Origin: Gordonia hongkongensis
Lineage (GTDB): Bacteria; Actinomycetota; Actinomycetes; Mycobacteriales; Mycobacteriaceae
DNA: 64,000 bases
Assembly (NCBI RefSeq): GCF_023078355.1
Contig: NZ_CP095552.1
Span: 496,001-560,000, forward strand
Direction of reading: 5' to 3'
The notes under the pieces are model-generated. The model was not told the DNA's origin, did no database searches, and was given only the letters and a program-made list of their open reading frames with translations. The position numbers were made by a program, and so were the translations under genes. Shown here piece by piece: positions 25,976-34,748 of the stretch. Numbering within the stretch: position 1 is the stretch's first letter; the number at the start of each line of letters is the position of its first letter.

Positions 25976-27298
25976 TCAGGCGTCCCACCACGGCCGGAGT
26001 GGCACCTGGTGGCCGCCGTCCTCGTCGAGTTTGGTGGCGAGCACGTGGTGAAGCTGGATGATGTTGCGGTCGAATCCGATTCGGCAACCGGCCATGTAGA
26101 GGCCCCACAGCCGCGCGGTGCCCTCGCCGACCTCGGCCACCGCTTCGTCCCAGTGCTCGACGAGGTTGATGTTCCAGTCGCGCAGCGTCATCGCGTAGTG
26201 CTCGCGGAAGTTCTCCTCGTGGATGACCTCCATGCCGCCGATGTCCTGCAGCTTGGAGATGATCTTGCCGGAGCCGGTGAGCTCGCCGTCGGGGAAGACG
26301 TAGCGGTCGATGAACGATCCCGCCTTGCTGCGGCTCGCGTTGTCGGGGCGCGTGATGCAGTGGTTCAGCAGCATGCCGCCGGGACGGAGCTTGTCGCGCA
26401 TGAACCCGAAGTAGGACGGGTAGTTGTGGACACCGATGTGCTCGGTGAGCCCGATGGACGACACCGCGTCGAAGCCGCTCTCGGCGACGTCGCGGTAGTC
26501 GCTGTGCCGGACCTCGGCGAACTCGCCGAGCCCTTCGTCGGCGATCGCCTTCTGGGCCCACTGCGCCTGCTCGGCGGACAGCGTCGCCCCGATCGCGTGG
26601 ACACCCCGACGCGCGGCATAGCGGACCATTCCGCCCCAGCCGCAACCGATGTCGAGGAGGCGGTCGCCGGGCTTGAGGCGGAGCTTCTCGAAGATGAGGC
26701 GGTACTTGTTCTCCTGCGCGGCTTCCAGCGATGCGTCGCGTTCCGGGTAGACGGCGCAGGTGTACGTCATCGACGGTCCGAGCACCCACTCGTAGAACGT
26801 GTTCGAGACGTCGTAGTGGTAGTGGATGACCTCGGCATCACGAGACTTGCTGTGCCGCAGTCCTTCCGCAAATCGACGCCAGCGCGGCACGGCCTCCTGC
26901 GGCGGCGGTGCGATCGGCTTGAAGTGATCGATGCCCAGCGACCGCGCGATGTGGGCGAGCGACAGGGGGGAGGGGCGGTGGAACTGCAGGTTGCTGGCCA
27001 GTGCCTTCAGCGCGGGGTACGGATCACCGGGGTGCGCGCCGATGAGTTCGAGATCGCCTGCGATGTAGGCGCGCGCGAGTCCGAGATCGCCGGGTGCGGT
27101 CACCAGATACGTCGTACCGCGCGGGGTCTTCAGATCGAGGCCGTACTGGGCGTCGACGGGTCCGGCGCTGCTGCCGTCGTAGGCGGTGATCCGGATCGAC
27201 AGGTTTCCGCCGAGGAGTGTTTCGAAGATCTCGGCGAGGGTCATCTTGCCGGCGTGCGAGTCCACACTCGACGCCGAACTCTCCTTGAACGTGGTCAT
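25976..27298 (-). CDS. CFA-type SAM-dependent fatty-acyl methyltransferase
   Basis: 440-residue cyclopropane-fatty-acid-synthase family protein, orthologous in position to M. tuberculosis Rv3720. An N-terminal lipid-binding region is followed by VIHYHYDVSNTFYEWVLGPSMTYTCA, the SAM motif LLDIGCGWGG (about 214-223), SSIGLTEHIG, and the C-terminal DWNINLVEHWDEA and GLYMAGCRIGFDR. It methylates a cis double bond of phospholipid acyl chains. Whether the product is a cyclopropane or, with the upstream FAD oxidase, a 10-methyl chain cannot be decided from sequence. ATG 27298 overlaps the oxidase stop by four bases (ATGA), so the genes are coupled. Confidence 0.88.
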   Translation of the reverse strand: MTTFKESSASSVDSHAGKMTLAEIFETLLGGNLSIRITAYDGSSAGPVDAQYGLDLKTPRGTTYLVTAPGDLGLARAYIAGDLELIGAHPGDPYPALKALASNLQFHRPSPLSLAHIARSLGIDHFKPIAPPPQEAVPRWRRFAEGLRHSKSRDAEVIHYHYDVSNTFYEWVLGPSMTYTCAVYPERDASLEAAQENKYRLIFEKLRLKPGDRLLDIGCGWGGMVRYAARRGVHAIGATLSAEQAQWAQKAIADEGLGEFAEVRHSDYRDVAESGFDAVSSIGLTEHIGVHNYPSYFGFMRDKLRPGGMLLNHCITRPDNASRSKAGSFIDRYVFPDGELTGSGKIISKLQDIGGMEVIHEENFREHYAMTLRDWNINLVEHWDEAVAEVGEGTARLWGLYMAGCRIGFDRNIIQLHHVLATKLDEDGGHQVPLRPWWDA

Positions 27299-28695
27299 TG
27301 GCGTTTCACCGCTTTCGAGTAGAGGTCCAGCAGACGACCCCGCGGGTCGTACCGCTTCTTGAGGAGCCGATAACTCTCTCCGCCGTAGAGTTCGTCGAAC
27401 TCCTCCGGCGTGTAGAAACTCTCTGAATACAGCGACTTGTGGCCGTCGAGTTCGGCGACCTTGCGTTCGATGATCTTGTTGGTGTGCCCGGGATCGCCCG
27501 GGGTGACCGGCACGGCCGACCAGAAGCCGACGTTGACGTACGTGCGTTGCGGGGCAAGGGGATACAGCGGCCAGGGGCGTACCGGATCGGCGCCGGGGAG
27601 GGCGGGCTCGCGAAGCCGGAGGGGGCACAGCCAGATCGGTTCGATGGGAATCTCGGAGAGGAACCACTCGACGTAGTCGGCGGTCCGGTCAATGGGAACC
27701 TCGATGTCCTGCACGACGCGTTCACCCGCCGGTAGTCCCTTGCGGGCGTTCAGCCGGTCGCCGATGTCGAACCGCTGGTCGAGCCCGATCAGCTGCCAGT
27801 AGAAACTGCTGCGGAGGTACCGCTTCGGCCACCAGCGCCGGATTCGCGGGTTCTGTGCGCCGAAGGCGCGCGAGCACCAGAACCAGTCGGTGTCCCAGCG
27901 CCAGAGATAATCGTGGATCGTCAACCGGTCGGTCGTCTTCTGTTGGATGGACCGATAGAAGATGTCCATCCCGGTGTAATCGCTGACCGGTCCGTCCTCG
28001 TCGGTCTGCCGGCCCAGCGTCAGATAGGACTCGTTGGCGGAGAACACGACTCCGTCGAGGTAGTCGACCGGTTCGCCGTCGTGCGACTTCGTGGTGACGA
28101 TCGTGTCCATCGCCGACTGGAGGTCGACGATGCTCGTGAACCGAATATGGCGCAGCGCGACATACGGCTTCACCGGCTCCAGTTCGATGCGTAACCGCAC
28201 CGAATAGCCGAGCGTGCCATAGGAATTAGGGAAACCGAAGAAGAGGTCGGCGTGTTCGTTGGTCGGCGTCGCGGTCAGGATCTCGCCGTCGCCGGTGAGG
28301 ATGTCGATCTCGAGAACAGACTCATGGGGCAGTCCGGAGCGGAAGGACGTGCTCTCGATGCCGAGTCCGGTGACCGCGCCGCCGAGGGTGATCGTCTTGA
28401 GCTGTGGGACGACCAGCGGTGCGAGACCGTACGGCAGAGTGGCCGCGACGAGGTTCTCGTAGGTGCACATGCCGGCGACGTCGGCGGTGCGCGCCTCGGG
28501 ATTCACCGAGATGACCCGATCGAGTCCGGAGACGTCCAGTCCCGGATGCGGATTGGCGGCGCGCTTACGAAAGAGGTTGGACGTCTTCTTCGCAAGACGC
28601 ACGGTTGCCTGCGGCGGGATGGCACGATAGCTGGCCAGGAGGTCGGCAACCCCCTGGTCGAATGCCGCTCCCCCCATCTCGAGCCCGTTGGTCAC
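27295..28695 (-). CDS. FAD-linked oxidoreductase
   Basis: 466-residue FAD-binding (PCMH/VAO-type) protein like Rv3719. The FAD domain shows VSGLDRVISVNPEARTADVAGMCTYENLV, then PLVVPQLKTITLGGAVTGLGIESTSFRSGL, where VAO enzymes contact the isoalloxazine. The C-terminal half is of the DHCR24/reductase kind and ends EEFDELYGGESYRLLKKRYDPRGRLLDLY. There is no signal peptide. GTG 28695 is 6 nt from the -10 TAGGCT on the minus strand. It is coupled by an ATGA overlap to the methyltransferase. In related bacteria a similar oxidase plus methyltransferase makes tuberculostearic-type 10-methyl fatty acids, which is a plausible but unproven role here. Confidence 0.85.
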   Translation of the reverse strand: MTNGLEMGGAAFDQGVADLLASYRAIPPQATVRLAKKTSNLFRKRAANPHPGLDVSGLDRVISVNPEARTADVAGMCTYENLVAATLPYGLAPLVVPQLKTITLGGAVTGLGIESTSFRSGLPHESVLEIDILTGDGEILTATPTNEHADLFFGFPNSYGTLGYSVRLRIELEPVKPYVALRHIRFTSIVDLQSAMDTIVTTKSHDGEPVDYLDGVVFSANESYLTLGRQTDEDGPVSDYTGMDIFYRSIQQKTTDRLTIHDYLWRWDTDWFWCSRAFGAQNPRIRRWWPKRYLRSSFYWQLIGLDQRFDIGDRLNARKGLPAGERVVQDIEVPIDRTADYVEWFLSEIPIEPIWLCPLRLREPALPGADPVRPWPLYPLAPQRTYVNVGFWSAVPVTPGDPGHTNKIIERKVAELDGHKSLYSESFYTPEEFDELYGGESYRLLKKRYDPRGRLLDLYSKAVKRQ

Positions 28696-28759
28696 CCGGT
28701 TAGCCTAGGACTTGATCAGTTCGCCCGCCAATCGTTTCGTAACTGAGGAGTGTCCAATC

Positions 28760-29197
28760 GTGGGTCAGGTTTCCGCATCGCAGTCGCTCGACATCGCCGC
28801 CGCCCCGGACGCCGTGGTCGGAGCTCTCGCCGACTATGAGGTCGTGCGGCCGGCCATCCTCCCGGAGCAGTACCGCGACTACAAGGTGATCAGCGGCGGC
28901 AAGGGCGACGGCACCGTCGTGCACTGGATTCTGCAGGCGACGTCGAAGCGGCAGCGCGACGTGCAGGCGACCGTCAGCGTCACCCCGGACACCGTCACCG
29001 AGCGCGACGCCAACTCGACGATGGTGACCACCTACTCCGTCGCGGCATCGGGCAGCGGTTCGCGCGTCACGACCACTACCACGTGGCAGGGGGCCGGCGG
29101 CATCGGTGGGTTCTTCGAGAAGACATTTGCGCCGAAGGGTCTCAACCGGATTCAGGCCGAGGTCCTCGGCAACCTGAAGAAGCGCCTCGAGAGCTGA
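28760..29197 (+). CDS. SRPBCC-fold protein (Rv3718c-like)
   Basis: 145-residue START/Bet v1-like (polyketide cyclase/dehydrase and lipid transport) protein: GQVSASQSLDIAAAPDAVV is the first strand of the fold, with a central YKVISGGKGDGTVVHW and a C-terminal amphipathic helix (GLNRIQAEVLGNLKKRL). Such proteins bind hydrophobic ligands; the ligand is unknown. GTG 28760 has GAGGAG at 28745-28750. It is divergent from the FAD oxidase gene, and mycobacteria have a homologue at the same place. A link to the neighbouring lipid-modifying pair is conceivable. Confidence 0.82.
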   Translation: MGQVSASQSLDIAAAPDAVVGALADYEVVRPAILPEQYRDYKVISGGKGDGTVVHWILQATSKRQRDVQATVSVTPDTVTERDANSTMVTTYSVAASGSGSRVTTTTTWQGAGGIGGFFEKTFAPKGLNRIQAEVLGNLKKRLES

Positions 29198-29252
29198 CGG
29201 CTCGGCATCTCCGACCGCGGCGCTCGATGACCTGCTCACCCGACAGCGTGCG

Positions 29253-30215
29253 ATGACCGGCGCGGGATCGACCGATCCCGTCCGGCGCCGCCGTGGCCGG
29301 GCAAGGCCGTCGCCCTTGCCCATGCGCGACGGCGTCGACGCCACGCGCGTGGTGTTGCGTTCGGGGCCGGAGCTGACCGTCGGTCAGGCGCTGCTGGCCG
29401 CGCCCGTGCTGGCGGGGCTGACCGCCGACGATCTGGGTCGACGCGCCGCCGCGGGCGAGATCGTCGATGCCGACGGCCGACCCGCGGATCTGGCCGCGCC
29501 GTCGAGCCGCAATGTCTCGCTGTACCTCTACCGCGACCTCGACGACGAGATCGCGGTACCGTTCGACCTGCCGGTGATCCACCGTGACGAGAACATCGTC
29601 GTGGTGGACAAACCGCACTTCCTCGCCACGATGCCGCGGGGCCGTCACGTGACCGAGACCGCGCTGGTGCGGCTGCGTCGAGAACTGGGCTCCGACACCG
29701 TCTCGCCGGCGCACCGTCTGGACCGCCTCACCGCCGGGGTGCTGCTGTTCACGCTGCGGCCCGAGGTGCGCGCGGCCTACCAGGATCTGTTCGCGTCCCG
29801 GACCGCCCGCAAGGAGTACCTCGCGCTCGCCCCGGCCGACGAGGCGCTGGCGTCGACCGTGACCGTGCGGGACCGGATCGAGAAGACGGCGGGCGACCTG
29901 CGCGCCCTCGTGGTGGACGGGCCGGTCAACGCCGTCAGCGACATCACGCTGACCGAGGTCCTCGGCGGCCTCGGCGTCTACCGACTGGTGCCGCACACCG
30001 GCCGCACTCATCAGCTCCGGTTGCACATGGCGTCGCTCGGGGTGCCCATCGTCGACGACCCGCTCTACCCCGATGTGCGGCCGGGGCTCGCCGCTCTTCC
30101 CGATCACGGGGACTTCACCCGTCCGCTGCGGCTGGTGGCCCGGGCGCTGGAGTTCACCGACCCGCTGACCGGCGAGGAGCGCCGCTTCGAGAGTCGGCGA
30201 CCGGTATCGGGGTAG
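29253..30215 (+). CDS. RluA-family RNA pseudouridine synthase
   Basis: 320-residue pseudouridine synthase. After an Arg-rich N-terminus comes an S4-like stretch, then the RluA core: VVVDKPHFLATMPRG, SPAHRLDRLTAGVLLF with the catalytic Asp, KEYLALA, and LVPHTGRTHQLRLHMASLGVPIVDDPLYP. It isomerises a uridine in rRNA or tRNA; the target position is not predictable. The ATG 29253 start has no strong Shine-Dalgarno sequence. It is the first of a same-strand series leading to ybaB and recR. Confidence 0.9.
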   Translation: MTGAGSTDPVRRRRGRARPSPLPMRDGVDATRVVLRSGPELTVGQALLAAPVLAGLTADDLGRRAAAGEIVDADGRPADLAAPSSRNVSLYLYRDLDDEIAVPFDLPVIHRDENIVVVDKPHFLATMPRGRHVTETALVRLRRELGSDTVSPAHRLDRLTAGVLLFTLRPEVRAAYQDLFASRTARKEYLALAPADEALASTVTVRDRIEKTAGDLRALVVDGPVNAVSDITLTEVLGGLGVYRLVPHTGRTHQLRLHMASLGVPIVDDPLYPDVRPGLAALPDHGDFTRPLRLVARALEFTDPLTGEERRFESRRPVSG

Positions 30216-30239
30216 GGGTCCACGATCTACCCTGGCGCC

Positions 30240-30569
30240 ATGACCATCCGCGCGTCCTACGAACGGCATCCCGACCTGGGCTGCGAGGCCGTGGTCTTCA
30301 TCGACGACGAGTCGCTGGCCTGTTTCCAGATCCAGCGCGATCTGGTCGGCGGGCCGCGCGCCGACGAATACTGCGTCACCACGGGAGCCAGTGCGCCCGT
30401 CTACGGCGGGATCACGCAGTGGCGTCGCATCGACGACCGATTCGAGTTCGCGCTCACCGCGCGCGCCGGTCGGCTGTTCGGCGACGAGGTCCTGTCCTTC
30501 GAGGTGGCCGCCGTCGAGGAGTCGACCGTCGACGACATCGCCGCGCATGTCGATCGGTTGCTGCGCTGA
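30240..30569 (+). CDS. Small protein of unknown function, possibly Imm10-like
   Basis: 109-residue protein with alternating beta-strand character: [19 protein letters not shown], a conserved-looking [28 protein letters not shown], and a C-terminal acidic helix ([12 protein letters not shown]). The FQ...YGG...L pattern resembles the Imm10 immunity-protein family as I remember it. No toxin gene is adjacent, so an immunity role would be orphan. ATG 30240 is 6 nt after the -10 TACCCT (30228-30233), a leaderless-type start. It lies between the pseudouridine synthase and ybaB genes. Confidence 0.7.
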   Translation: MTIRASYERHPDLGCEAVVFIDDESLACFQIQRDLVGGPRADEYCVTTGASAPVYGGITQWRRIDDRFEFALTARAGRLFGDEVLSFEVAAVEESTVDDIAAHVDRLLR

Positions 30570-30591
30570 CGCTGCGACTACCCTGGGCCGG

Positions 30592-30963
30592 GTGACGCAA
30601 CCATTCGATCCCAGCGCGTTGTTCGGCGGCGGTCAGGGCGGGGAGAACCCGATGGCCGGACTGCTGGCCCAGGCGCAGCAGATGCAGGAGAAGCTCCTGT
30701 CGGCGCAGAACGAGATCGCGGCGGCGGAGGTGGTCGGCAGTGCGGGCAACGGGCTCGTCACCGTGACCGGCAACGGCACCGGTGAGGTGACCGCCGTGTC
30801 GATCGACCCTAAGGTCGTCGATCCTGACGACGTGGAGACCCTGCAGGACCTGTTGCTCGGTGCGTTGGCCGACCTGTCGGAGAAGCGCGAACAGCTCGCC
30901 AGCGAGAAGATGGGCCCGCTCGCCGGTGGTCTCGGCGGCGGCCTCCCCGGATTGGGCGGCTGA
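30592..30963 (+). CDS. ybaB: YbaB/EbfC nucleoid-associated protein
   Basis: 123-residue DNA-binding protein of the YbaB/EbfC family. It has the long N-terminal helix [25 protein letters not shown], the central strands [20 protein letters not shown], and the C-terminal helical [21 protein letters not shown] before a Gly-rich tail. It forms tweezer-like dimers. The GTG start at 30592 follows TACCCT (30579-30584) by 7 nt. It precedes recR in the conserved dnaX-ybaB-recR neighbourhood, here with extra genes after dnaX. Confidence 0.92.
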   Translation: MTQPFDPSALFGGGQGGENPMAGLLAQAQQMQEKLLSAQNEIAAAEVVGSAGNGLVTVTGNGTGEVTAVSIDPKVVDPDDVETLQDLLLGALADLSEKREQLASEKMGPLAGGLGGGLPGLGG

Positions 30964-31031
30964 GTACGCCCACCCCGCGTACGACGCCGAACGACGAGTA
31001 GGAATCCCGGACACCGTGGACGCAGATCAGC

Positions 31032-31643
31032 ATGTATGAGGGACCGATCCAGGACCTGATCGACGAGCTGGCCAAACAGCCGGGCCTCGGTCCGAAGGGC
31101 GCCCAGCGCATCGCGTTCCACCTGCTGGCCGGGGAGAAGTCCGACATCGATCGCCTCGTCGCCGCGCTGGGACGGGTCCGCGACGACGTCGTCTTCTGCG
31201 CGGAGTGCGGGAACGTCTCGGCCAATCGGCTGTGCCGGATCTGTTCGGACGCCCGCCGCGACGCCAGCAAGATCTGTGTCGTCGAGGAGCCGAAAGACGT
31301 GCACGCGATCGAACGGACCAAGGAGTTCACCGGGCGCTACCACGTACTCGGTGGTGCTCTCGACCCGTTGTCCGGGATAGGCCCGGACCAGTTGCGTATC
31401 CGTGAACTGCTGCGTCGGCTGGCCAATCAGGAAGACGGCGTCGACGTCTCCGAGGTGATTGTCGCGACCGACCCGAACACCGAGGGCGAGGCGACCGCGA
31501 CCTACCTCCAGCGCATGCTGAAGGACTTTCCCGGCCTGTCGGTCACCCGGCTCGCGTCGGGGCTGCCGATGGGCGGCGACCTCGAGTTCGCCGACGAACT
31601 CACCTTGGGTCGTGCACTGTCGGGTCGTCGCATCCTGGCGTGA
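31032..31643 (+). CDS. recR: Recombination mediator protein RecR
   Basis: 203-residue RecR, normal length. An N-terminal helix-hairpin-helix ([17 protein letters not shown]) precedes a four-cysteine zinc finger (C56, C59, C68, C71) and a Toprim domain ([34 protein letters not shown]), ending with a Walker-like [22 protein letters not shown]. With RecO it loads RecA onto gapped DNA. It is 68 bp downstream of ybaB. The ATG start lacks a clear Shine-Dalgarno sequence. Confidence 0.95.
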   Translation: MYEGPIQDLIDELAKQPGLGPKGAQRIAFHLLAGEKSDIDRLVAALGRVRDDVVFCAECGNVSANRLCRICSDARRDASKICVVEEPKDVHAIERTKEFTGRYHVLGGALDPLSGIGPDQLRIRELLRRLANQEDGVDVSEVIVATDPNTEGEATATYLQRMLKDFPGLSVTRLASGLPMGGDLEFADELTLGRALSGRRILA

Positions 31644-31690
31644 GGTCGGTGGCCGTCGTACCCGGCAAACCGGACGGCTAGGGTCATGTG

Positions 31691-33319
31691 GTGATCTCGC
31701 GTACTGGGTGGCGTCGTCGTGTCCGGGGTGTTGCAGCAGGCCTGACGGTGGTGGTCGCGGGCGGCCTGGTGGGTGCCGTACAAGGCGTGCAGCCGCCCGA
31801 AGCATCCGCTGCGCCGGCGCTCGATTGGCAGGCATGCCCCGCGGTGCACGGCGTACCGGCGACGGTCCGGTGCGCGACGGTCGAAGTTCCGCTCGACCAC
31901 TCCGAGCCGAACGGCGAGACCATCGAGATCGGCGTGAGCCGTATGCAGGCGCGCGACCAATCCCGGCGTCGCGGTGTCGTGATGGGCAACCCGGGCGGCC
32001 CGGGCGGCGACGGCATCGCGATGTTCAGTCAGCTGCGCCCGCCGGCGGCCATGCTCGACGAATGGGATCTGGTGGCCGTGCAGCCGCGTGGTCTGGTGTC
32101 GGGCACACCGCTGCGCTGCGATCCGATCACCGGCGACGAGCCCGAACTGATGACGGCGCTGGGCAAGCTGAATCGCGATCGCTGCGAGGCGCGTACGCCG
32201 GGCCTCGGGGCGACGCTCACCACCGAGAACACCGCCCGCGACATGGAGGTCGTCCGGCGGCTGCTCGGCGAACCGAAGGTCAGCCTCTACGGCATCTCGT
32301 ACGGCACCCTGCTGATGTCGACGTACGCGACACTGTTCCCGCAGCGCGTCGACCGGATGGTCCTCGACTCCGGCTTCGACCCGAGCGTGGTGTGGAACAG
32401 CCTTCTCTCCGTGCAGACACCCGGCTACAAGGCGCGGGTGCACGAGATGATGGCGTGGATCGCGCGCCACGACCGGATCTATCATCTCGGCACGACGCCA
32501 CTCGCCGTGTACCGGAAGTGGAGCGACCGGGTCAGTGCCGAGGCCGGTGTGCCGCCATCGCTGCTGGCACCTCCCGCGCAGGTCGGGGACGTGCCGCCAG
32601 GCCTGCGGGCGGTCGCGCAGCAGTACATCGCGGGAACCGATCTGACCGCCGACGCGCGTGCCAGGTTCGAGAACCTGGTGTTCACCTTGCTCCGGCCCGG
32701 GTCGCTCCAGCTGACGTCGCAGCTACTGGTGCTCACCCGCGCGCTCGCGCCTGATCGCAACTCCTGGCCGACAGTGGCGCTGATGACCGCGAACCCCGGC
32801 CGGAAGCTGCCCACCCCGGGCCCCGCCGCGATCGAGGCCGCCCAGGTCTCGCAGGACATGCAGGCCGCGGTGCTGTGCAACGAGAACCAGGTCCCCGCCC
32901 AACCGTCGCTCGGCTTCCAGGCGTTCGTCGCGAACTACGTGACCGGGGATCCTTTCGAAGCGCCAGGTCTCGCCTACGAGTCCGGCCTCGCGTGTGCCGG
33001 AGCGCCGGCGCTCGCGCGGCCGGTCGAGATCCGCAACCGCGGGCTGGCGGTGGCGCCCCTGCAGATCCAGAGCGTCGGCGACCCGCAGACCCCGTATCGC
33101 GGGTCGCTGAAGATGCGTGAACTCATGCGCAGCCACCTCATCACGGTCGGTGGTGGCGACCACGCGCAGCTCGGTCGCGCCAACAAGCCGCTCGACGACG
33201 CCATCGTCGAGTACCTCCGCGACGGCCGGACCTCGGTGCAGCGTGTCCCCGAAGCACCGATCACGGCTCCGCTCACCCGGTTGCCCTCGGCGTTCGCGTC
33301 CGGGGCGGCCGGTCGGTGA
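31691..33319 (+). CDS. Secreted alpha/beta-hydrolase peptidase (TAP-like)
   Basis: 542-residue exported serine peptidase related to tripeptidyl aminopeptidases. A signal peptide (RRRVRGVAAGL... ASAAPAL) is followed by VRCATVEVPLDHSEPNGETI and the oxyanion motif MGNPGGPGGDG. The nucleophile elbow is YGISYGT; the C-terminal TAP-like region has IQSVGDPQTPYRG for the acid and GGGDHAQLG for the histidine. It probably releases N-terminal peptides outside the cell. The GTG 31691 start is 6 nt after the -10 TAGGGT (31679-31684). Its stop overlaps the start of the kinase-like gene by four bases. Confidence 0.87.
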   Translation: MISRTGWRRRVRGVAAGLTVVVAGGLVGAVQGVQPPEASAAPALDWQACPAVHGVPATVRCATVEVPLDHSEPNGETIEIGVSRMQARDQSRRRGVVMGNPGGPGGDGIAMFSQLRPPAAMLDEWDLVAVQPRGLVSGTPLRCDPITGDEPELMTALGKLNRDRCEARTPGLGATLTTENTARDMEVVRRLLGEPKVSLYGISYGTLLMSTYATLFPQRVDRMVLDSGFDPSVVWNSLLSVQTPGYKARVHEMMAWIARHDRIYHLGTTPLAVYRKWSDRVSAEAGVPPSLLAPPAQVGDVPPGLRAVAQQYIAGTDLTADARARFENLVFTLLRPGSLQLTSQLLVLTRALAPDRNSWPTVALMTANPGRKLPTPGPAAIEAAQVSQDMQAAVLCNENQVPAQPSLGFQAFVANYVTGDPFEAPGLAYESGLACAGAPALARPVEIRNRGLAVAPLQIQSVGDPQTPYRGSLKMRELMRSHLITVGGGDHAQLGRANKPLDDAIVEYLRDGRTSVQRVPEAPITAPLTRLPSAFASGAAGR

Positions 33320-33876
33320 CCCATCCTGATCTGGTGAACCTGCAGACCCGCGCCCGTGTGACCGAACTGGCCGCTCGCCTCGACGCCGGGATCGTCGCGA
33401 TCGACGGACCGTCCGGAGCGGGCAAGTCGACGATCGCCGATCTCCTGGTCGCGGACCTGCGCGCTCGGGGAGTCGGGGTGACTCTGGTCCGCACCGACGA
33501 CTTCGCGACGTGGGACGATCCCGTCGCGTGGTGGCCGGAGCTGGAAACCGATGTGCTGCACCCGTTCACCCGACGACGCGACTACCGGTACCGGCCCCGC
33601 GTGTGGCAGAACGGCGTCCCGGCCCCCGGGCCCCGCGTGTGGATCGAGTGGCAGCCGCTGCTGATCATCGAAGGGGTGTCCTCGGCGCGGCGCCGGATCG
33701 CCGACCGCCTGTCCCACGCGCTGTGGCTCGACGGCGGGACCCCGGGCGAACGGCTCGAGCGGACGGTCGCCCGCGACGGCGAGGACGCGCGAGGTCATCT
33801 TCAGGCGTGGCAGGAGTTCGAGCGCGGCTGGTTCGGCGTGGATCGCACGCGAGAACGGTGCGTCGTACTGGACTGA
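33316..33876 (+). CDS. P-loop nucleoside/uridine kinase-like protein
   Basis: 186-residue cytoplasmic P-loop protein with Walker A DGPSGAGKST, a VRTDDFATW strand resembling the Asp of uridine and deoxynucleoside kinases, LIIEGVSSARR, and a C-terminal LID-type ERLERTVARDGEDARGH. The phosphate acceptor is unknown. GTG 33316 overlaps the protease stop (GTGA), so translation is coupled, an odd pairing for a secreted protease and a cytosolic kinase. Confidence 0.8.
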   Translation: MTHPDLVNLQTRARVTELAARLDAGIVAIDGPSGAGKSTIADLLVADLRARGVGVTLVRTDDFATWDDPVAWWPELETDVLHPFTRRRDYRYRPRVWQNGVPAPGPRVWIEWQPLLIIEGVSSARRRIADRLSHALWLDGGTPGERLERTVARDGEDARGHLQAWQEFERGWFGVDRTRERCVVLD

Positions 33877-33945
33877 GCGGTCTCGGACTGACGGTCCCGT
33901 CGGCCGGCCGGGATGCCGAGCGGACGCCGCGGTTAGTGTCGAGGG

Positions 33946-34668
33946 ATGGCCACCCGACGACGCTTTTGTGATCTGGCGGAGCTCGACGCGCAGCTGATCG
34001 AGTGCCGTGCATGCCCGCGCCTCGTCGAATGGCGGGAGTTGGTCGCGCAGGAGAAGCGACGCGCGTACGCCGACGAAAAGTACTGGGGGAGGCCGGTGGC
34101 CGGTATCGGTCCGGCGGATGCGCGACTGCTGATCGTCGGCCTCGCCCCCGCGGCGCACGGTGGGAATCGGACCGGGCGCATGTTCACGGGTGACCGCAGC
34201 GGCGATGTCCTGTTCTCGGCGCTGTACCTCGCCGGCCTTGCGAGCCAGCCGCATTCGGTCGCGATCGGCGACGGGCTGGAACTCTTCGACACACGGATCA
34301 CCGCGCCCGTGCACTGCGCCCCACCGCAGAACAAGCCGACGGTCGCCGAACGCGACACCTGTTCGTACTGGTTGCACGCCGAACTGGAACTGCTCGCGCC
34401 GACGGTCCGCTCGGTGGTCACGCTGGGCGGATTCGGTTGGCAGTCAACGCTTCGCACCTTCGCGAAACTCGGCTGGACGGTGCCGAAGCCGATGCCGAAA
34501 TTCGGCCACGGTGTCTCCACGACCCTCGTCCGCGACGGTACCGAACTCGAGGTGTTCGGCTGCTACCACGTGAGCCAGCAGAACACCTTCACCGGACGGC
34601 TGACGGTCGAGATGGTCGTCGACGTGCTCACCGCCGCGGCACGGTCGGCGGGGATCGAGAGCGGGTGA
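33946..34668 (+). CDS. Family 5 uracil-DNA glycosylase (UdgB type)
   Basis: 240-residue DNA repair enzyme. The family signature [22 protein letters not shown] forms motif 1, and [12 protein letters not shown] forms motif 2. Iron-sulphur cysteines are at CRACP near residue 20, CAPPQNKP, and ERDTCSYW. UdgB-type enzymes excise uracil, and some also excise hypoxanthine, from GC-rich genomes. ATG 33946 is 6 nt after the -10 TAGTGT; GAGGG between them could also serve as a ribosome site. It follows the kinase gene by 69 bp. Confidence 0.9.
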   Translation: MATRRRFCDLAELDAQLIECRACPRLVEWRELVAQEKRRAYADEKYWGRPVAGIGPADARLLIVGLAPAAHGGNRTGRMFTGDRSGDVLFSALYLAGLASQPHSVAIGDGLELFDTRITAPVHCAPPQNKPTVAERDTCSYWLHAELELLAPTVRSVVTLGGFGWQSTLRTFAKLGWTVPKPMPKFGHGVSTTLVRDGTELEVFGCYHVSQQNTFTGRLTVEMVVDVLTAAARSAGIESG

Positions 34669-34670
34669 GG

Positions 34671-34714
34671 CCCTTCGAGGCTCGTCGCTATCGCTCCTCG
34701 CACCTCAGGGAGCG
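34671..34714. repeat. Interspersed repeat copy (CCCTTCGAGG...CTCAGGGAGC)
   Basis: Runs from CCCTTCGAGGCTCGTCGC to CACCTCAGGGAGCG, starting two bases after the glycosylase stop and lying between convergent genes. It is nearly identical to the right arm of the palindrome at 54855-54957 and to the copy at 15866-15910. Confidence 0.75.
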
Positions 34715-34748
34715 GAGGGGTGCGTCGCCATCAGTGCGGTCCAAGTCC

